Below, piece after piece: positions 32,890-42,191 of a DNA stretch of 64,000 bases. The notes below the pieces were generated by a model that saw only the letters and a program-made list of their open reading frames with translations, did not search any database and had not been told where the DNA came from. The position numbers and the translations under genes are program-made. The stretch comes from Flavobacterium stagni (lineage in GTDB: Bacteria; Bacteroidota; Bacteroidia; Flavobacteriales; Flavobacteriaceae). The number at the start of each line of letters is the position of its first letter. Position 1 is the first letter of the stretch. The stretch covers positions 310,001 to 374,000 of the forward strand of contig NZ_SBKN01000002.1 in the NCBI RefSeq assembly GCF_004122105.1, given 5' to 3'.

Positions 32890-33639
32890 TTATTTTTTTG
32901 CCGACTTTTTGGTATCCAATTTTTGATATTTTCCTTCTGTAAAAATCCAAATTTCTTTTTGATAAGGTGATCTTAATTCTTCCTCGATGCATGGATCTTC
33001 TTCATTTTTGGGTTGACGTGAAGTGCGAATTATCGTTTGTGATTTTACTATTAAATCCGCATATCCATTGTTTTGCGTAGGCGCCATAAGTAGTAAACGT
33101 TTGATTTCTTTTCCATCGTATTTACACTGCATATCCCAATCACCTTGGCTTTCGCTGGTTTGTAGTTGGGGCAAAATACAAGTCGGTTGGTTATTTTTTA
33201 AAATAAATAAGGCGATATAACTTTCGCCATACGGACTCACCCGCGAACTGCTACTGTAACTCCATCGCACCCCAAAAGCACGCGTTTTGGAATTCAATTG
33301 ATAGGGAGCAAAATCCAATTGGAACGTACTTAATTCAATTGCATCAGAAGTAAAAGTGTTGGGGAAAACATATTGCCCTACAATTTTTTTTGTAGTTGTA
33401 TCAACAGTATAAACGGTGACTTTACAATCAAAGCCATCTTCTTCATAAGGAGTGCTAAATTTTGCCACCACAGCCACAGCACGATTAGGTAGATCCTTTA
33501 CAATTTTCATGTCAAAGGAATAAAACGTTGTGTCGGTATATTGAATCTTATGTTTTAAATCCCGTTCTAATGTTTCTAAATCTTGTGCTTGAGCCATTAG
33601 GCCCATGAAGAAGATGAATGTGCTTATATATTTTATCAT
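32890..33639 (-). CDS. Hypothetical exported protein
   Basis: The 249-residue protein starts with a signal peptide (YISTFIFFMGLMAQAQ) and continues as a beta-rich domain with no motif I recognise. A repeating pattern of aromatic and basic residues (FDCKVTVYTVDTTTKKIVGQ, FGVRWSYSSSSRV) suggests a beta-sandwich. It stands alone between two copies of one terminator hairpin. Its TPT-Q-NNGYADLIVKSQTIIRTSR stretch (given in parts) is the most conserved-looking. Function unknown. Confidence 0.7.
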   Translation of the reverse strand: MIKYISTFIFFMGLMAQAQDLETLERDLKHKIQYTDTTFYSFDMKIVKDLPNRAVAVVAKFSTPYEEDGFDCKVTVYTVDTTTKKIVGQYVFPNTFTSDAIELSTFQLDFAPYQLNSKTRAFGVRWSYSSSSRVSPYGESYIALFILKNNQPTCILPQLQTSESQGDWDMQCKYDGKEIKRLLLMAPTQNNGYADLIVKSQTIIRTSRQPKNEEDPCIEEELRSPYQKEIWIFTEGKYQKLDTKKSAKK

Positions 33640-33653
33640 GAAATAAAAGTAAT

Positions 33654-33684
33654 AAAAAACCCGCTCGTTTAAAGCGGGTTTTTT
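33654..33684. terminator. Bidirectional terminator, copy 2
   Basis: The same stem and the same TCGTTTAAA loop as copy 1 at 32862, with A and T tracts on the two sides. It follows purA on the minus strand. Confidence 0.8.
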
Positions 33685-33685
33685 A

Positions 33686-34957
33686 TTATCTCAAAATCGT
33701 TTGTTTTCGATCGGGTCCGACAGAAATAACCTTAATCGGCACTTCCACTTCTTGCTCGATAAAAGCGATGTAGTCTTTTAATTCTTGCGGTAAACTGTCA
33801 TAGGTAGTTAAGCCCGTTAAATCGGCGTTCCAACCCTTAAATTCTGTATATACCGGCGTCACATTTTCCTCTTCAATATTGTACGGTAAATGGTGAATGG
33901 TTTTCCCTTTGTATTGGTAGGCCGTACACACTTTCAAAGTTTCAAAGCCCGAAAGTACGTCCCCTTTCATCATCATCAATTGCGTCACACCATTGATTTG
34001 AATGGCGTATTTTAAAGCGACTAAGTCCAACCAACCACAACGGCGTTGGCGGCCCGTTACCGAACCAAATTCGTTGCCCACTTTGGCCATGGTAGCACCC
34101 ACTTCGTCAAACAATTCAGTAGGGAAAGGTCCGCTACCTACACGCGTTGTATAGGCTTTGAAAATTCCGAAAACGTCTTTGATTTTATTGGGGGCAATGC
34201 CCAATCCTGTACAAGCTCCCGCAGCTGTGGTATTTGATGACGTCACAAAAGGATAGGTTCCAAAGTCGACATCAAGCAGCGAACCTTGTGCGCCTTCACA
34301 TAAAATGGATTTTCCGGCTTTTTGTGCTTGCGCCAAATATTCTTCACTGTCAATAAAGGTCAATTTTTTCAATTCTTCGATGGAGGCAAAAAACTCAGCT
34401 TCCATTTCGGCCAAATTGTATTGGATGGAAACGTCGTAAAATTTGATCATCTCCTCGTGTTTGTTGGCTAAATTTCGGTAACGTTCCTGGAAGTCGGCCA
34501 ACTCGATATCACCTACACGAATTCCGTTGCGTCCCGTTTTGTCCATATAGGTCGGACCGATTCCTTTGAGGGTTGAACCGATTTTAGCTTTTCCTTTGGC
34601 GGTTTCCGAAGCGGCATCCAACAAACGGTGAGTCGGTAAAATAAGATGCGCTTTACGCGAAATGAACAGCTTAGCAGTCACATCCATATTGAATTGTGCC
34701 AAACCTTCAATTTCTTTTTGGAACACCACCGGGTCAATTACGACGCCATTTCCGATGATGTTGATGGAATTAGCATGAAAAATTCCGGAAGGGATGGTAC
34801 GTAAAACGTGTTTGATACCATCAAATTCTAGAGTATGTCCCGCATTGGGTCCGCCCTGAAAACGGGCAATAATGTCATACTTTGAGGTGAGTACGTCGAC
34901 AATTTTTCCTTTGCCTTCGTCGCCCCATTGTAATCCTAACAGTAAGTCTACAGTCAT
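33686..34957 (-). CDS. purA: Adenylosuccinate synthase
   Basis: PurA joins IMP and aspartate with GTP, the first committed step to AMP. The 423-residue length is normal, and the GTP loop GLQWGDEGKGKIVD (8-21), NAGHTLEFDG near 38, and KGIGPTYMDKTGRNGIRVGD are all present. The C-terminal base-specific NKxD-like region and LWLDLVALKYA-type helix complete the fold. It ends at the second bidirectional terminator, and fur lies 26 bp upstream on the same strand, so both may share a transcript. Confidence 0.97.
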   Translation of the reverse strand: MTVDLLLGLQWGDEGKGKIVDVLTSKYDIIARFQGGPNAGHTLEFDGIKHVLRTIPSGIFHANSINIIGNGVVIDPVVFQKEIEGLAQFNMDVTAKLFISRKAHLILPTHRLLDAASETAKGKAKIGSTLKGIGPTYMDKTGRNGIRVGDIELADFQERYRNLANKHEEMIKFYDVSIQYNLAEMEAEFFASIEELKKLTFIDSEEYLAQAQKAGKSILCEGAQGSLLDVDFGTYPFVTSSNTTAAGACTGLGIAPNKIKDVFGIFKAYTTRVGSGPFPTELFDEVGATMAKVGNEFGSVTGRQRRCGWLDLVALKYAIQINGVTQLMMMKGDVLSGFETLKVCTAYQYKGKTIHHLPYNIEEENVTPVYTEFKGWNADLTGLTTYDSLPQELKDYIAFIEQEVEVPIKVISVGPDRKQTILR

Positions 34958-34983
34958 TGTTGTGTTGTTTGTGTTGTGTAGTA

Positions 34984-35436
34984 TTATGATTTTTTACTGG
35001 CGTAGAAATAGAGGGAATGGTTGTGAATTTCAATTCCGAAAATTTCTTCCATGGTTTTTTTAATGGTTTGGATGCGCGGATCACAAAACTCAATCACTTC
35101 ACCCGTATCGGTCATGATGATGTGATCGTGTTGTTTGTCGAAATAGGATTTTTCGTAGTGCGCCTGATTTTGACCAAATTGGTGTTTGCGCACCAATCCG
35201 CAGTCGAGTAGGAGTTCGATGGTATTGTATAACGTCGCCCGACTCACCCGATAGTTTTTGTTTTTCATTTTGATGTACAAATTTTCGATATCAAAATGTT
35301 CTTCACTATCGTAAATCTCCTGAAGAATCGCATAGCGTTCAGGGGTTTTACGGTGTCCGTTCGATTCAAGATAGGCCGTAAAAACGTTTTTCACGGTCTC
35401 TTGATTTTTAGCGTTATCCGTAGCGATTTGTGTCAT
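34984..35436 (-). CDS. Fur family transcriptional regulator
   Basis: The 150-residue protein has the Fur winged helix ([26 protein letters not shown], then [21 protein letters not shown]; given in part) and a C-terminal dimer domain with the metal ligands [15 protein letters not shown]. The CxxC structural zinc pair of E. coli Fur is absent; the only nearby Cys is in EFCDPRI. It may sense iron (Fur) or peroxide (PerR-like); sequence alone does not decide. The -7 element ends 6 bp before its ATG. purA follows at 26 bp. Confidence 0.9.
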   Translation of the reverse strand: MTQIATDNAKNQETVKNVFTAYLESNGHRKTPERYAILQEIYDSEEHFDIENLYIKMKNKNYRVSRATLYNTIELLLDCGLVRKHQFGQNQAHYEKSYFDKQHDHIIMTDTGEVIEFCDPRIQTIKKTMEEIFGIEIHNHSLYFYASKKS

Positions 35437-35442
35437 AGGCTA

Positions 35443-35450
35443 CAAAGATA
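35443..35450 (-). promoter_or_regulatory. -7 element of the fur-like gene
   Basis: Minus-strand TATCTTTG matches TAnnTTTG and ends 6 bp before the ATG, so the leader is very short or absent. Confidence 0.55.
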
Positions 35451-35582
35451 CTTTTTTGTTTAAAGGAGGCAAAACTTGTGGTTGTTTTTTTAATGGGGCA
35501 ATGTGTCAATGAGGTGAATTGAAAATGGATTTCAAATAAACTGTTAAACCCCATCCACATTTAAATTTAGAATTTAGAATGA

Positions 35583-37799
35583 TTAACTATAGACTCGCGT
35601 GACTTTTTCAATGCCGTCAATTTTCTTGATGCTTTCGATCATGCGTTTTAGGATTTGGTTGTTTTGCACAACTACTGTGACCTGACCGTTGAAAATTCCT
35701 GCTTCACCACTCAGGGAAATGCTTTGGATATTCACATGCATTTGATTGGAGATGACTTTCGTGAGTTCGTTGGTCAATCCTAAAGTGTCCATTCCTGTGA
35801 TGTTCAAGATCACTTTGAACTCTTGTTTGGTCGAGTCGATCCAGCGCGCTTGCATGATGCGGTAGGCATAATTGGATTGTAAGCTTATGGCATTTGGACA
35901 ATCTTTTTTGTGGACTTTAATTCCTTCATTAATAGTCACAAAGCCAAATACATCATCACCCGGAATGGGATTACAACACGACGCCAATTTATAATCCAAG
36001 CGGTCTTGTTCTTTTCCAAATACCAAAAGATCATAGTTGCTTGTCAGTTCTTGACGGTTGATTTCATCCGGGTTGGACGAATGCGATCGTTTGATTTTAT
36101 TTTTGAAGAAATTAATCAGCGTATTGCTTTTCTGTGCCGCATAATCTTTCAATTGTTGATTTTCGATGGCGCCAATTCCCACACGATAAAACAAATCCAA
36201 ACTGGTTTTTAGTTTGAAGTAGTTCACCAATTCATTGACCACCCCTTCATTCAGGGTGATTTTGAGGTGTTTTAATTTACGTGTCAGTAATTCTTTTCCT
36301 TCTTCGGCAATTTTCTTAGTGTCTTCGTTAAGTACACTTCGAATTTTATTTTTCGCGCGAGAAGTTGTCACATAATCCAACCAGTTAATCGTTGGTTTTT
36401 GGTGGGAAGAAGTGATAATTTCAACCTGATCCCCGCTTTTCAATTCGTGATTCAAGGGAACCAAACGTCCATTAACTCTTGTCCCTCGCGTTTTAATTCC
36501 GATTTCGGAGTGAATACTAAAGGCAAAGTCCAACGAAGTCGCGCCTTTGGGTAAGGATTTGATTTCTCCTTTGGGTGTAAAGACGAAGATTTCCTTGGCA
36601 TACAAATTCATTTTGAAATCTTCGACAAAGTCGACCGCATTGGATTCTGAGTTTTCCAACGCTTCTTTCAACAAGTTTAGCCATTTCTCAAGTCCGGATT
36701 CTTCCGTAGCACCTTGTTTGTATTTGTAATGCGCCGCGTATCCTTTTTCCGCGATTTCGTCCATGCGTTCGCTTCGAACTTGTATTTCGACCCAACGGCC
36801 TTTCGGACCCATGACGGTGATGTGCAAGGCTTCATACCCTGTCGATTTGGGCGATGAAATCCAGTCGCGTAAACGACTCGGACTCGGACGATAGTGGTCG
36901 GTTACGACAGAATAAATTTTCCACGCTAGGAATTTTTCGTCGTGGGTATTGGATTTATAAATAATACGTAATGCAAATTTGTCGTACACTTCATCAAAGG
37001 TCACGCGCTGCACCATCATTTTACGACGAATCGAATAAATGGATTTGGGTCGGCCCTTGATGATATACTCAATCCCTTCTTCGTCCAAAGATTTTCGCAA
37101 CACATCCGACACCATTTTGATGTAAGCATCTTGTTCTTCTTTGGTTTCTTTGATTTTACTGACAATGTCGTTGTAAATAGTCGGTTCGGTATATTTCAAC
37201 CCCAAATCTTCCAATTGGGTTTTGATGTTGTACAATCCCAAACGGTGGGCGAGAGGCGCATAGATGTATAAGGTTTCCGAAGCAATTTTCTCTTGCTTGT
37301 ATTGCGGCATCGAATCCATCGTTTGCATGTTGTGCAAGCGGTCGGCGATTTTGATGAGAATTACCCGAACATCATCGTTTAACGTAAGCAGCATTTTTCG
37401 GAAATTCTCCGCCTGCATTGAGATGTTCATGTCTTTTTTTACCTGCGCAATTTTGGTCAATCCACCTACTAATTGGGCAATTTTCGGATTGAATTGCTTT
37501 TCGATGTCTTCAACAGTGATTGGCGTATCTTCTACCACATCGTGCAATAGTGCTGCCGCGATACCCGTGGCACCCAAACCAATTTCAGAAGCCACGATTT
37601 TAGCCACTCCAATAGGGTGAAAAATATAGGCTTCACCGGATTTACGGCGTTGGTCTTTGTGCGCATCTACGGCCACATCAAACGCTTTGCGAATCAGTTT
37701 TTTATCGTCCACACTTAAGGTTTGGTAACTGATGCGCAAAAGTTCTTTGTATTCTCTAGCGAGTGCTTTTTTCTCTTCTTCTAAATCTATCTCGTGCAT
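35583..37799 (-). CDS. spoT: Bifunctional (p)ppGpp synthetase/hydrolase
   Basis: The 738-residue RelA/SpoT homologue makes and degrades the stringent alarmone. The N-terminal HD hydrolase domain is intact (ALLHDVVEDT near 85-94 and KIADRLHNM near 147-155), followed by the synthetase domain (RPKSIYSIRRKMM near 252-264 and KSTGYEALHI), a TGS domain (VFTPKGEIKSLPKGATSLDF), the CC/zinc-finger region and a C-terminal ACT domain. An intact HD site suggests Rel-type dual activity. The ATG at 37799 follows a TATATTTA element (37819-37826) one base from consensus. Confidence 0.95.
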   Translation of the reverse strand: MHEIDLEEEKKALAREYKELLRISYQTLSVDDKKLIRKAFDVAVDAHKDQRRKSGEAYIFHPIGVAKIVASEIGLGATGIAAALLHDVVEDTPITVEDIEKQFNPKIAQLVGGLTKIAQVKKDMNISMQAENFRKMLLTLNDDVRVILIKIADRLHNMQTMDSMPQYKQEKIASETLYIYAPLAHRLGLYNIKTQLEDLGLKYTEPTIYNDIVSKIKETKEEQDAYIKMVSDVLRKSLDEEGIEYIIKGRPKSIYSIRRKMMVQRVTFDEVYDKFALRIIYKSNTHDEKFLAWKIYSVVTDHYRPSPSRLRDWISSPKSTGYEALHITVMGPKGRWVEIQVRSERMDEIAEKGYAAHYKYKQGATEESGLEKWLNLLKEALENSESNAVDFVEDFKMNLYAKEIFVFTPKGEIKSLPKGATSLDFAFSIHSEIGIKTRGTRVNGRLVPLNHELKSGDQVEIITSSHQKPTINWLDYVTTSRAKNKIRSVLNEDTKKIAEEGKELLTRKLKHLKITLNEGVVNELVNYFKLKTSLDLFYRVGIGAIENQQLKDYAAQKSNTLINFFKNKIKRSHSSNPDEINRQELTSNYDLLVFGKEQDRLDYKLASCCNPIPGDDVFGFVTINEGIKVHKKDCPNAISLQSNYAYRIMQARWIDSTKQEFKVILNITGMDTLGLTNELTKVISNQMHVNIQSISLSGEAGIFNGQVTVVVQNNQILKRMIESIKKIDGIEKVTRVYS

Positions 37800-37870
37800 A
37801 AGAAATCGTTGGGTTGGCTAAATATACAACATTTTCAGCCAATCCTGCAAGATGGAAAGATAGGTTTTGT

Positions 37871-39421
37871 CTATTCGACCTTCGAAAAATTCAAATCTTG
37901 AAAATCGTAACTGAAATCGGTCAACGGCGAAATCGCTTCCATTGTAAAACCGATGATTTTCCCGCTGGAATCGCGTTTAAAGTATACGTGGGCATCGGCC
38001 AACAAACTGCGGTTGTACCATTTCACAGCATAATGATCACCTTCCACCCAATGTAAGGTTCCCGTGAGTCGGGGCGAACGGTGGGAAGTGAAAATGGTTT
38101 TGCCTTTTGTCGAACTAATCGTAACTTCCCCAAACCACGGGTCTTTGAATTCGCCAGCCACTTTTGAATAATCTACTTTTATTTTATTCGTTTCGTTTTG
38201 TGTGACTTGCGCCCATATTTTATCAGTGATTTCATCGGCATTGTTTTCTTTCGCTTTGCGCTCTGTACTCAAAGCCGTAACGTGATCGGGATAGTTGAAT
38301 CCCAAATAGGCATCTTTAATAGAGTTTGAAATCGCATTGAAAGCCGAACCGCTTTGTTGGTTAGTGAACACAATAATTCCCAATTGATCTTCGGGAAATA
38401 GGATAGTTTGTGTTACAATTCCGTCCAAACCGCCGGTATGAGAAACCTGTAGATGGCCGTTAATATCGGTCAATTGCCATCCCAATCCATAGGTTTTGAA
38501 ATGGCAGTTATAAGGCGCCACATTCGTAATCGGCATGATGGTTTGTGGGGTCCACATTTCATTATGTGTAGTTAAACTGAATAATTGCTTTTCAAGATTC
38601 GAACCGTATTTACCGCGATTCAATTGGGCAATTACCCATTTGCTCCAATCATTCACCGAGGTTTGAACGCCTGCCGCTGCATCAAAAATGGGGTTTTTGT
38701 ACCGTTTGATGACTTCCAATTTGCCATTAGTGGGTACATGCGGCACGATGGCATTGGTGGTGTCTTTGAGTCGGTTCCATGAAGTCGCACTGCGCTTCAT
38801 TTCCAACGGTTCCATCAGGTTTTTCTCTACAAATTCATTCCAAGACATTCCAGATACTTTGGCCACGACCTCACCCGCTATGATGTACAATAAATTGTCG
38901 TAATCGTATTCCGTACGAAAGCCGGAAACGGGTTTTAAATATTGAATGTTTTGGATAATGTCTTTGGGGGTAAAATTATGTCCGTCGGGCCAAATCATCA
39001 AATCTCCAGCGCCCAATCCCAGTCCGCTCTTATGAATCAACAAATCCCGAATGGTGAATTCTTTCGTGACATAGTCGTTATACATTTTAAACTCGGGTAA
39101 ATATTGAATGACTTTATCGTCCCATTGTATTTTCTTTTGATCGACCAAAATTCCTAACGCGGCTGCAGTCATCGCTTTGCTGTTGGAAGCTACCGCAAAT
39201 AAAGTGTTGGCATCGACCTTTTCTTGCGTTTTAATATTGGTAACCCCATAGCCTTTGGCCATTACTAATTTTCCGTCTTTGATAATTCCTACTGCTATTC
39301 CGGGAACATTAAAGGCTTTACGCGTACGTTCTACCACATCGTCCAATTGGGCTTCGGTCATTTGGGCGAATGTCGTTAGTGAAAAGATGAGGAACAGGGT
39401 AGCTACAAGTGTTTTTTTCAT
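37871..39421 (-). CDS. Exported serine hydrolase (class C beta-lactamase/PBP4* family)
   Basis: The 516-residue protein has a signal peptide (KKTLVATLFLIFSLTTFA) and the serine penicillin-binding fold: SNSK in the SxxK position near residue 80, YDYDN with the YxN triad near 175, and HTGG replacing KTG near 345. A C-terminal DUF3471-like domain follows. Such enzymes act on D-amino peptides or esters; true beta-lactamase action is unlikely but not excluded. The start at 39421 gives the signal peptide; a longer frame upstream overlaps the neighbouring methyltransferase. Confidence 0.9.
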   Translation of the reverse strand: MKKTLVATLFLIFSLTTFAQMTEAQLDDVVERTRKAFNVPGIAVGIIKDGKLVMAKGYGVTNIKTQEKVDANTLFAVASNSKAMTAAALGILVDQKKIQWDDKVIQYLPEFKMYNDYVTKEFTIRDLLIHKSGLGLGAGDLMIWPDGHNFTPKDIIQNIQYLKPVSGFRTEYDYDNLLYIIAGEVVAKVSGMSWNEFVEKNLMEPLEMKRSATSWNRLKDTTNAIVPHVPTNGKLEVIKRYKNPIFDAAAGVQTSVNDWSKWVIAQLNRGKYGSNLEKQLFSLTTHNEMWTPQTIMPITNVAPYNCHFKTYGLGWQLTDINGHLQVSHTGGLDGIVTQTILFPEDQLGIIVFTNQQSGSAFNAISNSIKDAYLGFNYPDHVTALSTERKAKENNADEITDKIWAQVTQNETNKIKVDYSKVAGEFKDPWFGEVTISSTKGKTIFTSHRSPRLTGTLHWVEGDHYAVKWYNRSLLADAHVYFKRDSSGKIIGFTMEAISPLTDFSYDFQDLNFSKVE

Positions 39422-39437
39422 GGGAAGAATAATTAAA

Positions 39438-40226
39438 TTAAAAACCACGTTGACGTTTGGCTTCAAAAAGTAAGATCGCTGCCGCCACGGATACATTCAT
39501 GGAATCAATGGTGCCCGACATGGGTATGATGATATTTTGGGTGGCCGCTTCCCGCCACGCAGCCGTGAGTCCGGTGGCTTCAGTGCCTACTACAAGGGCG
39601 GTCGGACCCGTATAATCGTTTTCGTGATAGGCGTTTGAATTTTGTAAAGTGGCGCTATAAATGGCGATATTTTTTTGTAGTAAAAAGGTAATGACTTCTT
39701 CAGAGCTTCCTGTGGCAATGGGATTGGTAAATAAACAACCCACACTGGAGCGCACGATATTGGGATTGTAAAGATCCGTTTTGGGGTTGGCAATCAAAAC
39801 GGCATCGGCACCTACCGCATCGGCTGTGCGTAACAAAGCACCCAGATTCCCGGGTTTTTCAATCGCTTCAGCTACTAAAACCAATGGGTTTTTGGGTAAA
39901 TCTAAACGAGCAATTTCGTGATTTTTCATTTTTGCTACCGCAATTATACCTTCTGTGGTATCGCGATAGGCCAGTTTTTGATAGACTTCTTTATGAATTT
40001 CTATCCATTCGCAAGAAACGGGTAATTGTTTTTGTAGTTCAGAATAATCAACAAGTTCAGGAACAAACAATACGGTTTCCAATTCGTATCCGCCTTTCAA
40101 GGCCAGTTCAATTTCCCGTTGGCCTTCAATCAAAAATGTGCCGGATTGTTTTCGGGCTTTGGCTTTTTCTTGCAAAAGGACAAGGGATTTGATGAACGGA
40201 TTTTGGGTCGAACTGATTTGTTTCAA
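39438..40226 (-). CDS. SpoU/TrmH family RNA 2'-O-methyltransferase
   Basis: The 262-residue protein has the SPOUT knot motifs: VAEAIEKPGNLGALLRTADA (motif 1, about 113-132), LVVGTEATGL (motif 2) and NVSVAAAILLFEAKRQ (motif 3). The N-terminal substrate-binding domain starts ISSTQNPFIKSLVLLQEKAK. It modifies tRNA or rRNA ribose with SAM; the exact target is not visible. It is followed after 16 bp by the serine hydrolase gene on the same strand. Confidence 0.93.
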   Translation of the reverse strand: MKQISSTQNPFIKSLVLLQEKAKARKQSGTFLIEGQREIELALKGGYELETVLFVPELVDYSELQKQLPVSCEWIEIHKEVYQKLAYRDTTEGIIAVAKMKNHEIARLDLPKNPLVLVAEAIEKPGNLGALLRTADAVGADAVLIANPKTDLYNPNIVRSSVGCLFTNPIATGSSEEVITFLLQKNIAIYSATLQNSNAYHENDYTGPTALVVGTEATGLTAAWREAATQNIIIPMSGTIDSMNVSVAAAILLFEAKRQRGF

Positions 40227-40270
40227 AACAATAAATTTAGAAGGCTAAAATACGAGAAATCGGCGAAACC

Positions 40271-42082
40271 TTAAAATGTGAAATAGAGCCAACCCACATA
40301 GGGTTCGGGATAGCCATCGTCGTTTAATTTCAGTACGTAATAATAGGTTCCTTTGGGCGAAATATAATTACTAATGGTGTTTTTATCGATCGAAAATCCG
40401 TCCCATTCTGGTAAGTTGTTATTACCTGTCCATACCAAATGCCCCCAACGGTTGTAGATTTCGAGGGTGAAGTGGGTGAAAATATTATACAATCCATCAA
40501 TATGAAAAGTGTCATTCGCTCCATCTCCATTGCCTGAAACATAGTTGTAAATCGTAGGCGGACAGTTTTTGGTTTGCAATTCAAACGAACCAATGGTATA
40601 ACAATGGGTATTATCAATGCGGAAATAAATGGTTTTGGGTGTGGCATTCGCCCAGTAATTTTCGGGAGTAAGGATGGCATTGACCTGATTGGTCGCATCA
40701 CTCACAGATTCATAGTAGCCTGAAAATTGCGCTGAGGACGCATCAAATGCGGTATTCGCATAGTCGAAAAAGTCAAATTGACCGGAAGTAAACCCTTGGT
40801 TACAACTCACCAATGGCGCTAAAGTTTGGACCACCGGACTCGTCCATAACGAAATGGAAAACGATGCCGCGTTATTGTTTTCAATGAGTTCGATCACCGT
40901 ACTCTGTCCCAATCCGTTGTCGTCCACTTGTGCATCCAACGTAAAAGTATCCGGAACGGTTGTAGGGATAGTAAGGGTAACTTGTCCCGTTTCACTTCCA
41001 TTAACAGGAATGATGGTTTGGGTTTGGGCTTGCCCCACAAGCGTTCCTCCAATATAAAATGCAATCGGTGTTTGTGCGGGTAGTGGGTCGGTGGCATTCG
41101 GGTTGGAAACCGTATAATGCACTGTAATATCTCGTGAATCGCAACTTTGGTCGACCGAATCGATTTGAATGACAGCATCAGGGAGCTGACTGTTAAATGT
41201 CGTAACTATGACATTCATTAAAACCATATCCTGTCCCGAGGTGAGTTGGATCAAAGCTGAGGTATCCCCAATTTGGATGTTGTTTTGGATGGAGTAAATG
41301 TCCAAATCCATGTTGTACATTGTCGAACTGCCTGTAATGGAATTGGTACCGTTAAAGGCATTCGTGGCCGGATTTAAAGGCGGATTGCTCAATAAATTTC
41401 CGTTGATGCGCAGACTTTCATTTACGGCTAAATTGGAGTCACCTTCCCATGCCACAAATCCAATTTTGGCCCCAACATTATCCACTACATTCAAGTTGGT
41501 TAAATTGATATTTATTGACGAAGGAATACTTTGCAGACCATCATAAATATTCACTTGATTGATGGGTAATGTAGGGTCGGAATACACAATCACCAAGGCC
41601 CAACCCGCAAAATTGGTTCGGTTTAAGCAGTAGCCGGGCTGAGTTATAAGTTCATTACTAATGTCTAAGTCAGCTAAAGTATAGATTCCGTTGCCTGTGG
41701 TTTGGAGTAGAGCAGTTACATCAGCGAAAGCACTGAAATAGGGAAGTCCGGAGGAGCTGTTAATGTTTGAAAATAATCGAGTTGCGGTTACAGTTTGGTT
41801 GTTTAATGAAACCGAAGTGTCGCCGGTACCCGAGCCTGCCCAATACAAAAAGGCTTGGTGCAATTGTTGTGTCCCGGCAAGTGTTAGTGTGGCTGAAGAA
41901 GCGGCTGCAATCAAATTTTCACAACCAGCGGTGGTGTTATTTTCTCCCAAATTCAGGGTGTTGCCCACAAAAGTAAAGTCGTAACGACCATTATATTGTT
42001 GGTACAAGCCTACATTTTGCCCATACATTTTCCCCATTAGGAAAAAAATCAACAATAATCTTGTGTAACAGACGTTTGGCAT
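40271..42082 (-). CDS. T9SS type B sorting-signal protein (gliding motility-associated C-terminal domain)
   Basis: The 603-residue exported protein starts with a signal peptide (LLLIFFLMGKMYG), has a large domain related to DUF3344-like surface modules (YDGLQSIPSSINI, FVAWEGDSNLAVNESLRING), a CARDB-like immunoglobulin domain (SCDSRDITVHYTVSNPN), and ends in the CHU_C/T9SS type B signal: YNYVSGNGDGANDTFHI, IYNRWGHLVW and KGTYYYVLKLNDDG. The tail directs type IX secretion, found only in Bacteroidota, and fixes the organism group. It is probably on the cell surface. Confidence 0.92.
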   Translation of the reverse strand: MPNVCYTRLLLIFFLMGKMYGQNVGLYQQYNGRYDFTFVGNTLNLGENNTTAGCENLIAAASSATLTLAGTQQLHQAFLYWAGSGTGDTSVSLNNQTVTATRLFSNINSSSGLPYFSAFADVTALLQTTGNGIYTLADLDISNELITQPGYCLNRTNFAGWALVIVYSDPTLPINQVNIYDGLQSIPSSININLTNLNVVDNVGAKIGFVAWEGDSNLAVNESLRINGNLLSNPPLNPATNAFNGTNSITGSSTMYNMDLDIYSIQNNIQIGDTSALIQLTSGQDMVLMNVIVTTFNSQLPDAVIQIDSVDQSCDSRDITVHYTVSNPNATDPLPAQTPIAFYIGGTLVGQAQTQTIIPVNGSETGQVTLTIPTTVPDTFTLDAQVDDNGLGQSTVIELIENNNAASFSISLWTSPVVQTLAPLVSCNQGFTSGQFDFFDYANTAFDASSAQFSGYYESVSDATNQVNAILTPENYWANATPKTIYFRIDNTHCYTIGSFELQTKNCPPTIYNYVSGNGDGANDTFHIDGLYNIFTHFTLEIYNRWGHLVWTGNNNLPEWDGFSIDKNTISNYISPKGTYYYVLKLNDDGYPEPYVGWLYFTF

Positions 42083-42133
42083 TGAAATTATTTTATTGCA
42101 TCTAAAAATAGTAATTTATTTTTTAATTATCGT

Positions 42134-42141
42134 TAAATTTG
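42134..42141 (+). promoter_or_regulatory. -7 element of the FemAB-FdtB-Wzx unit
   Basis: TAAATTTG matches TAnnTTTG. It is 50 bp from the TTG start at 42192, the only visible candidate for this unit. Confidence 0.4.
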
Positions 42142-42191
42142 AATTGGTCTAACTAAAACGGACCAATCGAAATCACAGAGAATCAACAGAT

